Part shown: positions 36,736 through 45,186 of the stretch, one piece after another | Numbering within the stretch: position 1 is the stretch's first letter | How the letters are laid out: each line of letters starts with the position of its first letter | From: Candidatus Sulfurimonas baltica | Lineage (GTDB): Bacteria; Campylobacterota; Campylobacteria; Campylobacterales; Sulfurimonadaceae | DNA: 64,000 nucleotides | NCBI RefSeq assembly: GCF_015265455.1 | Contig: NZ_CP054492.1 | Coordinates: 1,116,001 to 1,180,000 of the forward strand | Direction of reading: 5' to 3' | The notes under the pieces: model-generated | What the model saw: the letters and a program-made list of their open reading frames with translations, nothing else | Databases searched by the model: none | Told to the model about the DNA's origin: nothing | Program-made: the position numbers and the translations under genes

Positions 36736-36780
36736 TTTAATAAATGCTCTTGCGCTAGATAAGTGCTGGAGCTACATTGG

Positions 36781-36951
36781 TCAAAAGTACTTCCCAAATC
36801 TGTCCATAAAATAATCTAACATAAACTTATACTTTTTATTTATTAAAACAATGTGGATAAACCCAAAAACCAACACTAAAAACAGCAACACATTTACACA
36901 TCCATCTGCATCTGGTAAAAGTTCAAATTGGCAATAGTAATCAAGCTGCAT
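36781..36951 (-). CDS. Short membrane peptide
   Basis: The product is about 56 residues with one TM helix (CVNVLLFLVLVFGFIHIVLI) and a charged end (YFMDRFGKYF). The ATG at 36951 has AAAGG at good spacing. An upstream ATG at 36969 has none. Lies 20 bases from the next minus-strand gene. Unknown. Confidence 0.4.
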   Translation of the reverse strand: MQLDYYCQFELLPDADGCVNVLLFLVLVFGFIHIVLINKKYKFMLDYFMDRFGKYF

Positions 36952-36971
36952 TATATTACCTTTGCTCATTT

Positions 36972-37316
36972 CTAAAATATTTTACAATGATTTGCTTTTA
37001 TCATCAGTGAGTCTTTAACAAAGTAATTTTTATCAAGTTGCCAATTATCATTTTTAGATACTTTATAGGATGACGTCAGACTTGCACAATGCAACTCCTT
37101 ATTTTGTTTGAAGTAACCAATATTGTCTTCTGCTGTTTGGTATGTATAGTATGCATGCCATATAGGTGCTATAAAGACTAGCATCATAAATGTTTTAATA
37201 ACTTTTCGTTCTGTATCTTTCTTTTTGTTTTTACTTATTATTATAAGCGTAAAAGAGCCCGGAACAATAACCAATAAAGCCATTATTATAAACCCTTGAT
37301 TTAAATACTCAAACAT
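36972..37316 (-). CDS. Small two-helix membrane protein
   Basis: The 114-residue protein has TM helices at ~10-28 (IIMALLVIVPGSFTLIIIS) and ~43-60 and a polar C-terminal half with two cysteines (ELHCASL, KANHCKIF). The gene starts inside the end of the preceding one (8-base overlap), so the two are co-translated. Not recognised. Confidence 0.5.
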   Translation of the reverse strand: MFEYLNQGFIIMALLVIVPGSFTLIIISKNKKKDTERKVIKTFMMLVFIAPIWHAYYTYQTAEDNIGYFKQNKELHCASLTSSYKVSKNDNWQLDKNYFVKDSLMIKANHCKIF

Positions 37317-37554
37317 TGTTTTTCTCCTCTTTTATATCCTCTGTTATTTGGTCTTGTCTTTTTTTAGTCAATTTATTTGTTGCAGCAATGGCTACTCCCA
37401 ATATAAATATAATAGATGAAAGTATTAAAAAGCCAATATGTTGGTTTATAGGACCACTACTAGTAAATATTGAATAGATGCTTTGGATTATCACTGCTAG
37501 TGAAGCAAATATCAATATCTTATTATATATGTCTTGTTTAGTGTCTTTTTTCAT
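37309..37554 (-). CDS. Small two-helix membrane protein
   Basis: The 81-residue protein has TM helices at ~12-30 and ~40-58 followed by a highly charged tail (KKRQDQITEDIKEEKNN). It starts the pair with 36972-37316. Unknown function. Confidence 0.5.
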   Translation of the reverse strand: MKKDTKQDIYNKILIFASLAVIIQSIYSIFTSSGPINQHIGFLILSSIIFILGVAIAATNKLTKKRQDQITEDIKEEKNNV

Positions 37555-37629
37555 AATATCTCCCTCATCTCTGTAAACTTTTTATATGCTACCAAAAAAA
37601 TCAAAAACTGTAAAATCATTTTGAACCAC

Positions 37630-38046
37630 CTACCTGTTGATACTGTATACAGGCTTAGTCTGTGAAAAAAATGCCATTGCAGCTAAAAGTACATAAAAAC
37701 CAACTACGGCAAGCACAGCATAAAGAGCGAGCTGTATAACAGTCATTACTACTCCAAATATAAATGATGTGTTTTTTATGTTGGAATAGATAACTAAAAC
37801 TACCAGTAAAAATCCTATTACAATCAGTACTTGTCCATTTAAAATATCTTGGTTGTTTGCTAGAGCTTCTCTATACCACCCCTCACCAAAATATATCATC
37901 CCATACCCTATAGCAGTAGCCAAATAGTTTGAGAAGTTAAAAAACTCATATCTATATCTCTTTACGCTATATTCATTAACCCATAGTACTAATGAGTAGA
38001 CTGTGATAATCGCAACAATAAATCCTATAATTGTAATAACTAACAT
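37630..38046 (-). CDS. Four-helix membrane protein of unknown function
   Basis: The 138-residue protein has TM segments at ~3-24, 40-56, 70-88 and 95-125. A YRYEFFNFSNYLATAIGYG loop/helix is the most distinctive part. AGGAG lies 6 bases before the ATG. Alone between small membrane genes and a gene fragment. Confidence 0.5.
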   Translation of the reverse strand: MLVITIIGFIVAIITVYSLVLWVNEYSVKRYRYEFFNFSNYLATAIGYGMIYFGEGWYREALANNQDILNGQVLIVIGFLLVVLVIYSNIKNTSFIFGVVMTVIQLALYAVLAVVGFYVLLAAMAFFSQTKPVYSINR

Positions 38047-38126
38047 GTAGTCTCCTTTAGCAGATTTACTATATGTTATTTAATATTCCAGAACGAGTCA
38101 AGTATAAATTGCTAGTGTCTTTATAT

Positions 38127-38402
38127 TCAACCGTTCTTGCTTGATTTTGAATTTTTTGATACACTATTCTTAGAATGGGATTTCTCTCCTAAATCGCTAG
38201 ACTTAAAGGATTTCTTATTGGTGCTGTCGTTATCTTTTATTAGATTATCTGTGTCATGGCTATTGGTTTTATCTGGGGATTGTTTTTCGGCTCCGGTAAA
38301 AAAGTCTCTTAATTTTAAACCACGGTCTTTTGTTTTTTTAATCAATGTTCCCGTAGGACTTTTGCCATCCCTCGCAAACTGAACAACTTCCGCTAAAGTC
38401 AT
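38127..38402 (-). CDS. Possible C-terminal remnant of a larger membrane/conjugation gene
   Basis: The visible frame from ATG 38402 is 91 residues. It starts MTLAEVVQFARDGKSPTGTL and ends in a low-complexity Ser/Lys/Asn/Asp tail. The frame is open upstream (SGGVSEIALLGGA reads into the ATG without a ribosome site) until a stop at about 38441, so the 5' part seems lost. Glycine-rich stretches like this followed by a polar tail occur at the ends of TrbL-like conjugation proteins, but I cannot confirm that. The opposite strand holds a second truncated gene at the same junction. Confidence 0.35.
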   Translation of the reverse strand: MTLAEVVQFARDGKSPTGTLIKKTKDRGLKLRDFFTGAEKQSPDKTNSHDTDNLIKDNDSTNKKSFKSSDLGEKSHSKNSVSKNSKSSKNG

Positions 38403-38441
38403 TGCTCCACCAAGAAGTGCTATTTCCGATACTCCACCTGA

Positions 38442-38582
38442 CTAAAATTTGAACCTAATATTTTCATTGATAAAATTGAAACTAGAAAACATGATGTAAG
38501 TTATAACTTATTACATCTTTGTAAAATTGCAGAAGCTTTTGATATGGAAGTTGTAGGTTTAATACCAACCTCTAAAGAATAA
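38442..38582 (+). pseudogene. C-terminal fragment of an XRE-family regulator
   Basis: The plus frame with no start gives LKFEPNIFIDKIETRKHDVS and then LLHLCKIAEAFDMEVVGLIP to a stop at 38582. The second part is the typical end of an XRE helix-turn-helix domain (a tyrosine/leucine-rich helix, then KIAxAFDxEV). The DNA-binding start is missing, cut at the junction near 38441. Confidence 0.6.
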
Positions 38583-39050
38583 TTATTCAAGCCCATCAAT
38601 CTCTAAAAAGCCATTTTCTAACTCTATATAGCTTAGGTGTGATCCTTCATATTTGCCATCTACTTTTTCTCTAACTAGTAGAAGAGCATTTATTCCTAGT
38701 GCTTGCGAAAAATATGTTTCTTTTGTTTTGATGTTTTTATAAGATTTTGTTGTTGCAATTGGCATTGCAAGAAATAAGCATGTCTTTAAAAATTCTCTAT
38801 CTTTTTTACAAAATGATGCTTTGAGAAAGATGTCTAGTTCATCATAATCATTGACACCTGAAATAAGCTCTATTGGAAAATCTATCTCTCCTCCATATTG
38901 TGACACTTCGTTTATAGCAGAGTCTAGCATATCTTCAACTGGAGGTGATTTACTGTCATAATAGTAATATTCCTCTTTATCTGGTATATCCACAAGAAGT
39001 TTTGCAAATCCACCTGTTTTATCGTTGTAGTATATTATTGTCATTATCAT
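38583..39050 (-). CDS. Unknown cytosolic protein
   Basis: The 155-residue protein has no signal or membrane segment. Acidic N-terminal half (DKEEYYYYDSKSPPVEDML), later a conserved-looking FLKTCLFLAMPIATTKSYKN. Its stop touches the stop of the XRE fragment. A TTGACA and a TATAAT-like word lie upstream at about 39070-39110. Not recognised. Confidence 0.5.
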   Translation of the reverse strand: MIMTIIYYNDKTGGFAKLLVDIPDKEEYYYYDSKSPPVEDMLDSAINEVSQYGGEIDFPIELISGVNDYDELDIFLKASFCKKDREFLKTCLFLAMPIATTKSYKNIKTKETYFSQALGINALLLVREKVDGKYEGSHLSYIELENGFLEIDGLE

Positions 39051-39147
39051 AGAGCGATTGTTACAAAAAAAGCAAAAAGTGTCAAATTTGATTTGTGCCT
39101 TGCATGAATTATAAAAACAAATCGTGAGACTTTGGTGTCGATTAACA

Positions 39148-40164
39148 TCACTTGGGCTGTACAGTCTTGTTAAAGTTACTTACATTTGCCTGTATTATTT
39201 GAATCTTTTTACTAGTGTTATCTATTGTATTGACAATATTCATATTGATAATCATAATGCCATAAAAAAGAGCAAGTAGCACAAGGCTTATTTTTTTAAT
39301 GTGAGTGTAAAAAAATGTACCTGCAAATACTCGCAACTGAAAGTAAGTCCCTAAACTACTTATCCCTATCATACTTACAGTTAAAAGTAGTGCTACTGTA
39401 TGAGAGTTGAAACTATTTATGTAATTTGAGAACCAATCCATAAAAAACATAAAAAACATAAAAAACATAAATAAGCCTCCTGGTGTAAAAAGAAGTGGCA
39501 TCAAAGTTACATTACTATTATTACTACTATCCGAACTAGGTTTAGAATTAAATACAAGTCTGAATACAGATATAGCAATAGATGGCATAATTAATATCAA
39601 GGTAAATATTGCTTGGACGAAGACGCTAATAAAGGCAATAATATAACTAAAACCAAACTCTTCGCGTATATCTAAAATACTACTTGCTATAAAAAGTCCA
39701 ATAATAAGAAGAAGCATAGCCGCGATCTTTACAAAATTCGCTAAGTCACTCTTCATCCAAATAAGAAATATATTATGACTTAAATATAACCACGAAGCAT
39801 ATATACTAAATCCAATTATTAGAAAAAAAATATTACCTTTCATATGTGTAAAAAAAACCGAGAGGACTCCACCAGCTACAAATATACCTACAGAAGTAAA
39901 TAGTATATTGAGGTAGCGTCGTGCATCTTCATTGTCAAGTAAACTATGTATGCTAAGCTCTTGCTTATTTTGTGAAAGTATTACCTGAAATGGAAAATAA
40001 ACAATAAGCAGTATAGTAGAAAGAACCAATAAACCTCCTAAATCTGTATCATACACTGTCTTATAATAGACCATCCACAAGTACATTGGAGTAAGTAAGA
40101 GAAAGAAGGTTCCTTGCGCTATGGCTACTTTACTTATCCCATCATTTAGCATTTTATTAATCAT
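39148..40164 (-). CDS. Polytopic membrane protein of unknown function
   Basis: The 338-residue protein has about 9 TM helices and short polar loops. A coding microsatellite gives GGLFMFFMFFMFFMDWF (nine-base unit at about 39440-39475). Its stop lies near the 3' side of the preceding intergenic gap. It may be a transporter-like or sensory membrane protein; no motif supports a choice. Confidence 0.5.
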   Translation of the reverse strand: MINKMLNDGISKVAIAQGTFFLLLTPMYLWMVYYKTVYDTDLGGLLVLSTILLIVYFPFQVILSQNKQELSIHSLLDNEDARRYLNILFTSVGIFVAGGVLSVFFTHMKGNIFFLIIGFSIYASWLYLSHNIFLIWMKSDLANFVKIAAMLLLIIGLFIASSILDIREEFGFSYIIAFISVFVQAIFTLILIMPSIAISVFRLVFNSKPSSDSSNNSNVTLMPLLFTPGGLFMFFMFFMFFMDWFSNYINSFNSHTVALLLTVSMIGISSLGTYFQLRVFAGTFFYTHIKKISLVLLALFYGIMIINMNIVNTIDNTSKKIQIIQANVSNFNKTVQPK

Positions 40165-40548
40165 ATATATTTCACCTTTTTAGCATAAGTCTATGTAGAA
40201 CTAATTAAAAGAAAATTTTAACATAATGAATTTATTTTTTTAACGTTGGATTTATATGGGCTATTTTTTTGCATGTAGTGTAACAAATAGTAACTATAAT
40301 AGTTAAACACGGATGTAAAGTTATAGGTTCTTTTCCGAATGCTATTATTTATTGATCTATTAAACTGGGTTATAGCTGTGGCAATATTTACTATACTTCC
40401 ATATGGGAATAAAACTATTTTTTGTATAATAAAAAATCATAAAATAGCACCCTCTTATATCAATCTGAAAAAATGTACTAAATAATCACGACATAACCTG
40501 TCATTGTAGCTTCCTATACTTTCTTAATAACAAACATGGAGGTTCCCA
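40165..40548. other. 384-base divergent intergenic region
   Basis: No gene. It serves the minus-strand membrane gene and the plus-strand SPFH gene. Its right part holds the inverted-repeat promoter described at 40489-40520. A GGAGG lies at about 40540 for the SPFH gene. The left part shows nothing more than AT-rich sequence. Confidence 0.6.
40489..40520 (+). promoter_or_regulatory. Regulon promoter a: CGACA-N5-TGTCA-N11-TATACT
   Basis: Inverted repeat CGACA (40489-40493), TAACC, TGTCA (40499-40503), then 11 bases and TATACT (40515-40520). The start codon of the SPFH gene follows 29 bases later. One of eight sites with the same geometry. Confidence 0.7.
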
Positions 40549-41547
40549 ATGGAATTTGTAAAAGCTAAACCAAACGAGTATCTTGTAGTTGCCAAATCAG
40601 GTAAAATTAAAAATTTAGGTGTTGCAAGAAGTGCAATGATATGGCCCGGTCAATCGTTTATAATGATACCAAGTACTCAGATTGAGGCACAGTTTGCTAT
40701 GACACAAGAGTCTAAGGATGGCATTCCCCTTCGTTTTAAAGGTATTGTTATCTATCATGTAGAAAATCCAGAGATAGTCGCACAACGTTTTGATTTTTCT
40801 GAGAACAAAGGTCTTACAGACATCAACAATCTTATAGCAAATGTGTCACTTGGTGAACTTCGTGATAAAGTTTCTCATATGGATATGGATGCATGTATAG
40901 ACGAGCGTAAAACTACACTTACTGATGCTATTGTCAACGAACTAAGTGTAATCGCACAAACATGGGGAATTGCTATTAATGTGGTTCAGGTAGCACAGGT
41001 GTTTATTGTAGAAGATGAGATACGAAAACAGCTTGAGGCTGAAGTTCGTAATCAGCTAAGAGCAAATAGTGAACTTTCTGATATTAAAACCGAAGAGGCA
41101 ATTGAGCGAGAAAGTTCAGCTTCAGAACTCCGACTTAAAAAAGAGGAGTTTGAAAATCAGAAGGAGCGTATGAACATTGAGTTGGAACGTAAAAATCTTG
41201 AGCGTGAGCATAAACAAAAGGATATAGCATTAGTTACACCGCATAAGATATTTGAAGCAGAGCAGGATATGTTGGTTATGACGAAGATGATAGATGTATA
41301 TGAGTTCAAAGCGAAGATGAATCTGCTAAAAGCAAAATCAATGCTCGTCGAAGAAATAGAACAAAATAAAATACGCAAAGATATGCTGCCTCTTGAGCAG
41401 GTGCCTCAAATTGCTGATTCTGTTTCTCGCATGTTTAATGGTGCAAATCTAAGTTTTTATAATGATTCGTCACAGTTAATGTCAGGCGTTGCTCCAATGA
41501 TAGATATGGTTGCAAGAGCTTTGAAACAAAAAGAAGATATAGATTAA
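40549..41547 (+). CDS. SPFH/Band-7 domain protein, soluble (flotillin-like)
   Basis: The 332-residue protein has an SPFH domain (residues ~3-165: PNEYLVVAKSGKIKNLGVAR, AMIWPGQSF, then RFKGIVIYHVENPE) and a long coiled coil (~165-260, rich in Glu/Lys/Arg). The usual N-terminal TM helix or hydrophobic hairpin is missing. SPFH proteins organise membrane patches and often act with membrane stress systems. GGAGG precedes the start. The promoter carries the shared inverted repeat. Confidence 0.8.
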   Translation: MEFVKAKPNEYLVVAKSGKIKNLGVARSAMIWPGQSFIMIPSTQIEAQFAMTQESKDGIPLRFKGIVIYHVENPEIVAQRFDFSENKGLTDINNLIANVSLGELRDKVSHMDMDACIDERKTTLTDAIVNELSVIAQTWGIAINVVQVAQVFIVEDEIRKQLEAEVRNQLRANSELSDIKTEEAIERESSASELRLKKEEFENQKERMNIELERKNLEREHKQKDIALVTPHKIFEAEQDMLVMTKMIDVYEFKAKMNLLKAKSMLVEEIEQNKIRKDMLPLEQVPQIADSVSRMFNGANLSFYNDSSQLMSGVAPMIDMVARALKQKEDID

Positions 41548-41610
41548 GAAGCTAAACAATAGTGAATACTTACTTTTACTATTTCTTCATACCCATATTT
41601 ACAATTTTAA

Positions 41611-41642
41611 TATGGGTGGCTGTCACAACGAATAAGATACAT
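41611..41642 (+). promoter_or_regulatory. Degenerate half of the regulon motif
   Basis: TGTCA at 41621-41625 with ATACAT 11 bases later resembles the shared motif, but the left half (TATGG) does not match and a better TATAAT for the DUF808 gene lies at about 41716. Reported as weak only. Confidence 0.2.
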
Positions 41643-41755
41643 CATCACTTTAACTTATTGAAGGTATATTATAGATTCATTATTTCAAACACAGCAAGCT
41701 TATAAAAAATTGCTATAATATATAAAAAAATAATATTAATAAGGAAATATACTAG

Positions 41756-42619
41756 ATGGCTAGTGGCTTTTTTGCGGTATTTAATGATATTGCTATTTTA
41801 CTAGATGATGCAGCTACAATGAGTAAAGTAGCAACAAAAAAAACAGTAGGTATATTGAGTGATGATCTTGCTGTAAGTGCGCAAAAGGCATCAGGGTTTT
41901 GCGCTTCAAGGGAGCTTCCTGTTTTATGGGCAATAACAAAAGGTTCTTTTAAAAATAAACTTATAATTTTACCTCTTGCTTTTTTGCTGAGTGCCTTTGT
42001 TCCATGGATTATAGTGCCTATTTTAATGTTAGGTGGAGTGTATTTGGCTTATGAAGGTGTTGAAAAGATACATGAATATTTTTACCCACATATACATGTT
42101 AAAAAGAGTAGGGAAGTACTCTCTGAAGAAGAGATTTTGAAAGTTGAAGCTAGCAAAATAAAGTCAGCAATCTTAACAGACTTTATCCTTTCTATAGAAA
42201 TTATAATAATAGCGCTTGGATCAGTTATAAAACAAACTTTGCCTGTTCAGATAATATCAGTTACTGTTGTGGCGATATTGGCAACTATAGGTGTATATGG
42301 TGTAGTGGCTCTGTTGGTTAGGATGGATGACTTTGGATTCAAGTTAATTGAGATATCAGATGAGAAAAATAAGTTGCTTGGAAAAGTTGGAGAGCTTTTA
42401 GTTCAAGGGCTTCCAAAAATAATCAAATTTTTAACATTTATTGGAACAATAGCTATGCTTCTGGTCGCTGGCGGAATATTTCTTCACAATGTTCATCAAT
42501 TACATGATATGCTTCATGCATTGCCAAGTATACTTCCAGACTTACTTGTAGGTTTAATTGTCGGAACAATAGCATTAATAGTAGAAAAAACATTTAAAAA
42601 ATTAAAGGGAAGTTACTAG
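41756..42619 (+). CDS. DUF808 family membrane protein (YedI-like)
   Basis: The 287-residue protein starts GFFAVFNDIAILLDDAATMSKVATKKT and has GILSDDLAVSAQK, both signatures of DUF808. Four or more TM helices follow (~62-85, 130-155, 160-185, 225-245, 255-275). RELPVLWAITKGSFKNK is also conserved. The family is an inner-membrane protein of unknown role, sometimes linked to stress. Confidence 0.85.
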   Translation: MASGFFAVFNDIAILLDDAATMSKVATKKTVGILSDDLAVSAQKASGFCASRELPVLWAITKGSFKNKLIILPLAFLLSAFVPWIIVPILMLGGVYLAYEGVEKIHEYFYPHIHVKKSREVLSEEEILKVEASKIKSAILTDFILSIEIIIIALGSVIKQTLPVQIISVTVVAILATIGVYGVVALLVRMDDFGFKLIEISDEKNKLLGKVGELLVQGLPKIIKFLTFIGTIAMLLVAGGIFLHNVHQLHDMLHALPSILPDLLVGLIVGTIALIVEKTFKKLKGSY

Positions 42620-42769
42620 CCTTATTTGCAACTTGTTTGATTATAAAAATAGTGATAGGCTTGTAGCCAATTTAGATGGGTTGAGATGACCCTATTAATC
42701 ACAAAGGCTATATAGTAACAAGTGCAAGTGTTAAGGCAAGATATGACTTTTCAAAATAAGGAGAAGATA

Positions 42770-43045
42770 ATGGAAAATAGTGACATATTAATTAAAGGTT
42801 TTAAATTAGATTATGTAGATCCTGAACATAAAATTATCAATAGAATAGATCAGATTGATATCTTCGCACTTTTTAATGATAATTGGGTTGTAATCAAAAA
42901 GGTGGCTATTGAAGAAGGGGTAGTTTACTTGATTAAAAAAGATGGTACCGGTGTTAGTTTTGAACAAAATAATCCAATTAATTCAGAAATTCTTAAGGCT
43001 CTTGAGCAGGTTTCTCAAGCATTCAAAGATCATTTTAAAAAATAA
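42770..43045 (+). CDS. Small unknown protein
   Basis: The product is 91 residues and starts MENSDILIKGFKLDYVD. The ATG at 42770 has AAGGAGAAG upstream, better than the GTG or ATG further up. Mostly beta-strand in the middle (VVIKKVAIEEGVVYLIKKD), helical C-terminus. Not recognised. Confidence 0.55.
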   Translation: MENSDILIKGFKLDYVDPEHKIINRIDQIDIFALFNDNWVVIKKVAIEEGVVYLIKKDGTGVSFEQNNPINSEILKALEQVSQAFKDHFKK

Positions 43046-43141
43046 ATATAGATTTGAAGATTTATATGAAATCGTGCTTATTATTCCTATTTATTGTTAA
43101 TATGATATAATTCAGAAATATATGCACGAAAAAGAAGAATA

Positions 43142-43414
43142 ATGAATAATCAATTAAAAAATAATTATGAGTTTATGACATCAGCAGAGATTGTTAAATC
43201 TCTAGCATTAAAAGTAAAAGTGATTCGAAAAAAAAGATTTAAGACGCAAGAGCTTTTTGCCGAGCATATTGGTATGAGCTTTGGAAAATATGCAAGATTT
43301 GAAAAAACTGGTCAGATATCGTTCCAAGGATTTCTTGACATTATCAAAGGTATAGATAGAATAGAAGAGATTGCCGTGCTGTTTAATGAAGACAAAAAAA
43401 TTATTAAGTGGTAG
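43142..43414 (+). CDS. HipB-like XRE antitoxin
   Basis: The 90-residue protein has an XRE fold: VIRKKRFKTQELFAEHIGMS (HTH) then FGKYARFEKTGQISFQGFLD. It is followed after 13 bases by the start of a truncated toxin-like gene. A TATAAT lies upstream at about 43106. In a HipBA pair it would repress the operon and block the toxin; here the toxin is broken. Confidence 0.65.
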   Translation: MNNQLKNNYEFMTSAEIVKSLALKVKVIRKKRFKTQELFAEHIGMSFGKYARFEKTGQISFQGFLDIIKGIDRIEEIAVLFNEDKKIIKW

Positions 43415-44402
43415 GGGGAGTCAATAGATGGAAATAATAGTAAAAGCATGGGGAGACGTCGTTGCTAAGATAAAGCACAGAGATGGATTGAAAAACGATA
43501 GGATACTTTTTACCCCATTTTTCTTCAAGTTTATCAAGCTCAAATTCTGCTTCTTCTTTTGTGAAAGCTTGATAAACCGCTTTTAGTTCTTTTGCAAATT
43601 GTTTTTGATAAGCCGAGCCCACATATTTCAGACTGTTGCGTATTTGATGCACTATGCAGAGTTGAACCTGAGTATCTTGAAATACAGAATTGATGGCTTC
43701 AGGGAAGCCTTTAAGTCCATCTACGGATGCGATGAGTATGTCTTTGACTCCACGGTTACTCAAGTCGGTCAACACTTGCAGCCAGAACTTAGCGCCTTCA
43801 CTTTCATTGAGGTATAAACCAAGTATCTCTTTCTTTCCATCAACTCTGATACCAAGAACTGTATAAAATGCTTTTGAGATATAACGACCGTCTTCTTTTA
43901 CTTTGTAATGGATGGCATCTAAAAATATGAATGGATAAACAGTCTCTAAAGGTCTAGTTTTCCATTCCTGAAGCATAGGTATTATTTTATCTGTTACAGC
44001 GCTTATGGTGGCTTTAGAGAAACCTACACAGTAAAAATCCTCTATGTGTTTAGCTATCTGGGAATAGCTGTTGCCAAGTGCAAAGAGTGAAAGTATTTTC
44101 TCTTCAATTTCACCTGTCATACTCGTTTGATTTTTCTTAACAATTTCAGGCTCAAAGCTACCGTTGCGGTCCCTTGGAACATCTAGCTCAAATGTTCCAT
44201 GATCACTCTTCATAGTTTTTGAGTTGTAGCCGTTCTTACGGTTTCTATTGAGGTCTTGCGAGAGGTGAGAATCTATCTCAGCCGCAAGAGCGGCTTCTGT
44301 GAGTTGTTTGATGAGCGAACCTAATGCTCCATCTGAACCGCCAATACTTTTACCAGCTTTTATATCACGAGCAAATTGCTCTACATCGATTTCTATTTTC
44401 AT
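43404..44402 (-). pseudogene. IS256-family transposase, 3' truncated
   Basis: The first ~300 residues are a good IS256 transposase: VEQFARDIKAGKSIGGSDGA, FIFLDAIHYKVKEDGRYI (first Asp), LIASVDGLKGFPEAINSVF (second Asp) and QLCIVHQIRNSLKYV. After EEKWGKKYPIV (about 43490) the frame reads antisense hip sequence and stops at 43404. The last catalytic Glu and the right end (about 100 residues) are lost, so it is inactive. On the other side GATTGACACGGAATTATG near 44435-44452 may be its surviving end. Confidence 0.8.
43428..43490 (+). pseudogene. Truncated HipA-like toxin (first ~20 codons)
   Basis: After a GGGGGAG site, ATG 43428 opens MEIIVKAWGDVVAKIKHRDG and is soon overrun by the 3' part of an IS256 transposase on the other strand. 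The position behind an XRE antitoxin and the KVxG-type beta start fit HipA, but only the first residues remain, so identity is tentative. Confidence 0.4.
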
Positions 44403-44477
44403 GTGTCATTCCTTGAGTAAATATAATTTTACCCGATTGACACGGAATTATGAACGGTCCCGCCCTTACTACCGTTT

Positions 44478-44780
44478 TTATTTCTCATTACTCTGAATAT
44501 ATCTTACTGTTTGTTTTACGCTTAAACTAACATACTTCTCTAATCTTGGATACATATCTATAACTGCCTTAAAGTCAATCTCTTTTATGTACTCATTATA
44601 TACTTTCCTCTCTTCTGCTATTTTTTCTGCAAAATTCAGGTAAATTTTTATTTGAGCCTCATTAAGACCATATAAATCTTCTTCGTCTAATATATCTCTA
44701 CTTTTAACGGCTGTCCCTAAAAATAGTATCTTTAAATCAGAAGATTTCCGTTCAAATTCCAATTCTTCATCTAAGTTCAT
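44478..44780 (-). CDS. Small helical protein, duplicated copy 1
   Basis: The product is 100 residues: NLDEELEFERKSSDLKILFL, then AQIKIYLNFAEKIAEERKVY, and PRLEKYVSLSVKQTVRYIQ. It is close to the neighbour at 44871-45167, about 80% the same by eye. ATG at 44780 chosen to match the paralogue. All helical and acidic-basic; unknown function, linked to the transglutaminase gene. Confidence 0.55.
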   Translation of the reverse strand: MNLDEELEFERKSSDLKILFLGTAVKSRDILDEEDLYGLNEAQIKIYLNFAEKIAEERKVYNEYIKEIDFKAVIDMYPRLEKYVSLSVKQTVRYIQSNEK

Positions 44781-44781
44781 A

Positions 44782-44878
44782 TTAATCCTTCGTATAATGC
44801 TCAATGTTAGGAAAATAATTTATCATCTCATCATATGTTTTAAATCTTTCTAATGTTTTAATAACTACTTCTAATGGT
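44782..44878 (-). pseudogene. Duplicated 3' end of the transglutaminase gene
   Basis: This copies the last 26-27 codons of the gene at 45187-45753 (ending TYDEMINYFPNIEHYTKD here). The original stop is changed to a sense codon and a new TAA falls at 44782-44784. It has no start and is a by-product of the tandem duplication. Confidence 0.75.
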
Positions 44879-45167
44879 TCTGAATATATCTTATTATTTG
44901 TTTTACGCTTAAATCAACATACTTCTCTAATCTTGGATACATATCTATAACCGCCTTAAAGTCTATCTCATTTATATACTCATTATATACTTTCCGCTCT
45001 TCTGCTACTTTTTCTGCAAACTTTAGGTAAATTTTTATTTGAGCCTCATTAAGTTCATATAACTCTACCACTTCTAATATATTTCTTTTTTTAATTGCTG
45101 TCTCTAAAAATAGTATCTTTAAATCAGCAGACTTTCTTTCAAATTCTAATTCTTCATCTAAGTTCAT
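44871..45167 (-). CDS. Small helical protein, duplicated copy 2
   Basis: The 98-residue paralogue of the previous small protein differs by scattered residues and a shorter C-terminus (RYIQNH). It follows the transglutaminase gene by 19 bases, so it is probably in the same operon. It may be a partner of that enzyme. No family recognised. Confidence 0.6.
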   Translation of the reverse strand: MNLDEELEFERKSADLKILFLETAIKKRNILEVVELYELNEAQIKIYLKFAEKVAEERKVYNEYINEIDFKAVIDMYPRLEKYVDLSVKQIIRYIQNH

Positions 45168-45186
45168 ATTAATCCTTCGTATAATG

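Noticed and set aside
39070-39135. Possible motif copy upstream of the gene at 38583-39050 (CGACA and TCTCA before a TATAAT on the minus strand)
   Set aside because: The spacer is 6 bases and one half is off by a base, so the geometry differs from the eight kept sites.
41611-41642. A ninth copy of the regulon motif before the DUF808 gene
   Set aside because: Only the TGTCA half matches, the -10 is poor, and a better TATAAT lies nearer the gene.
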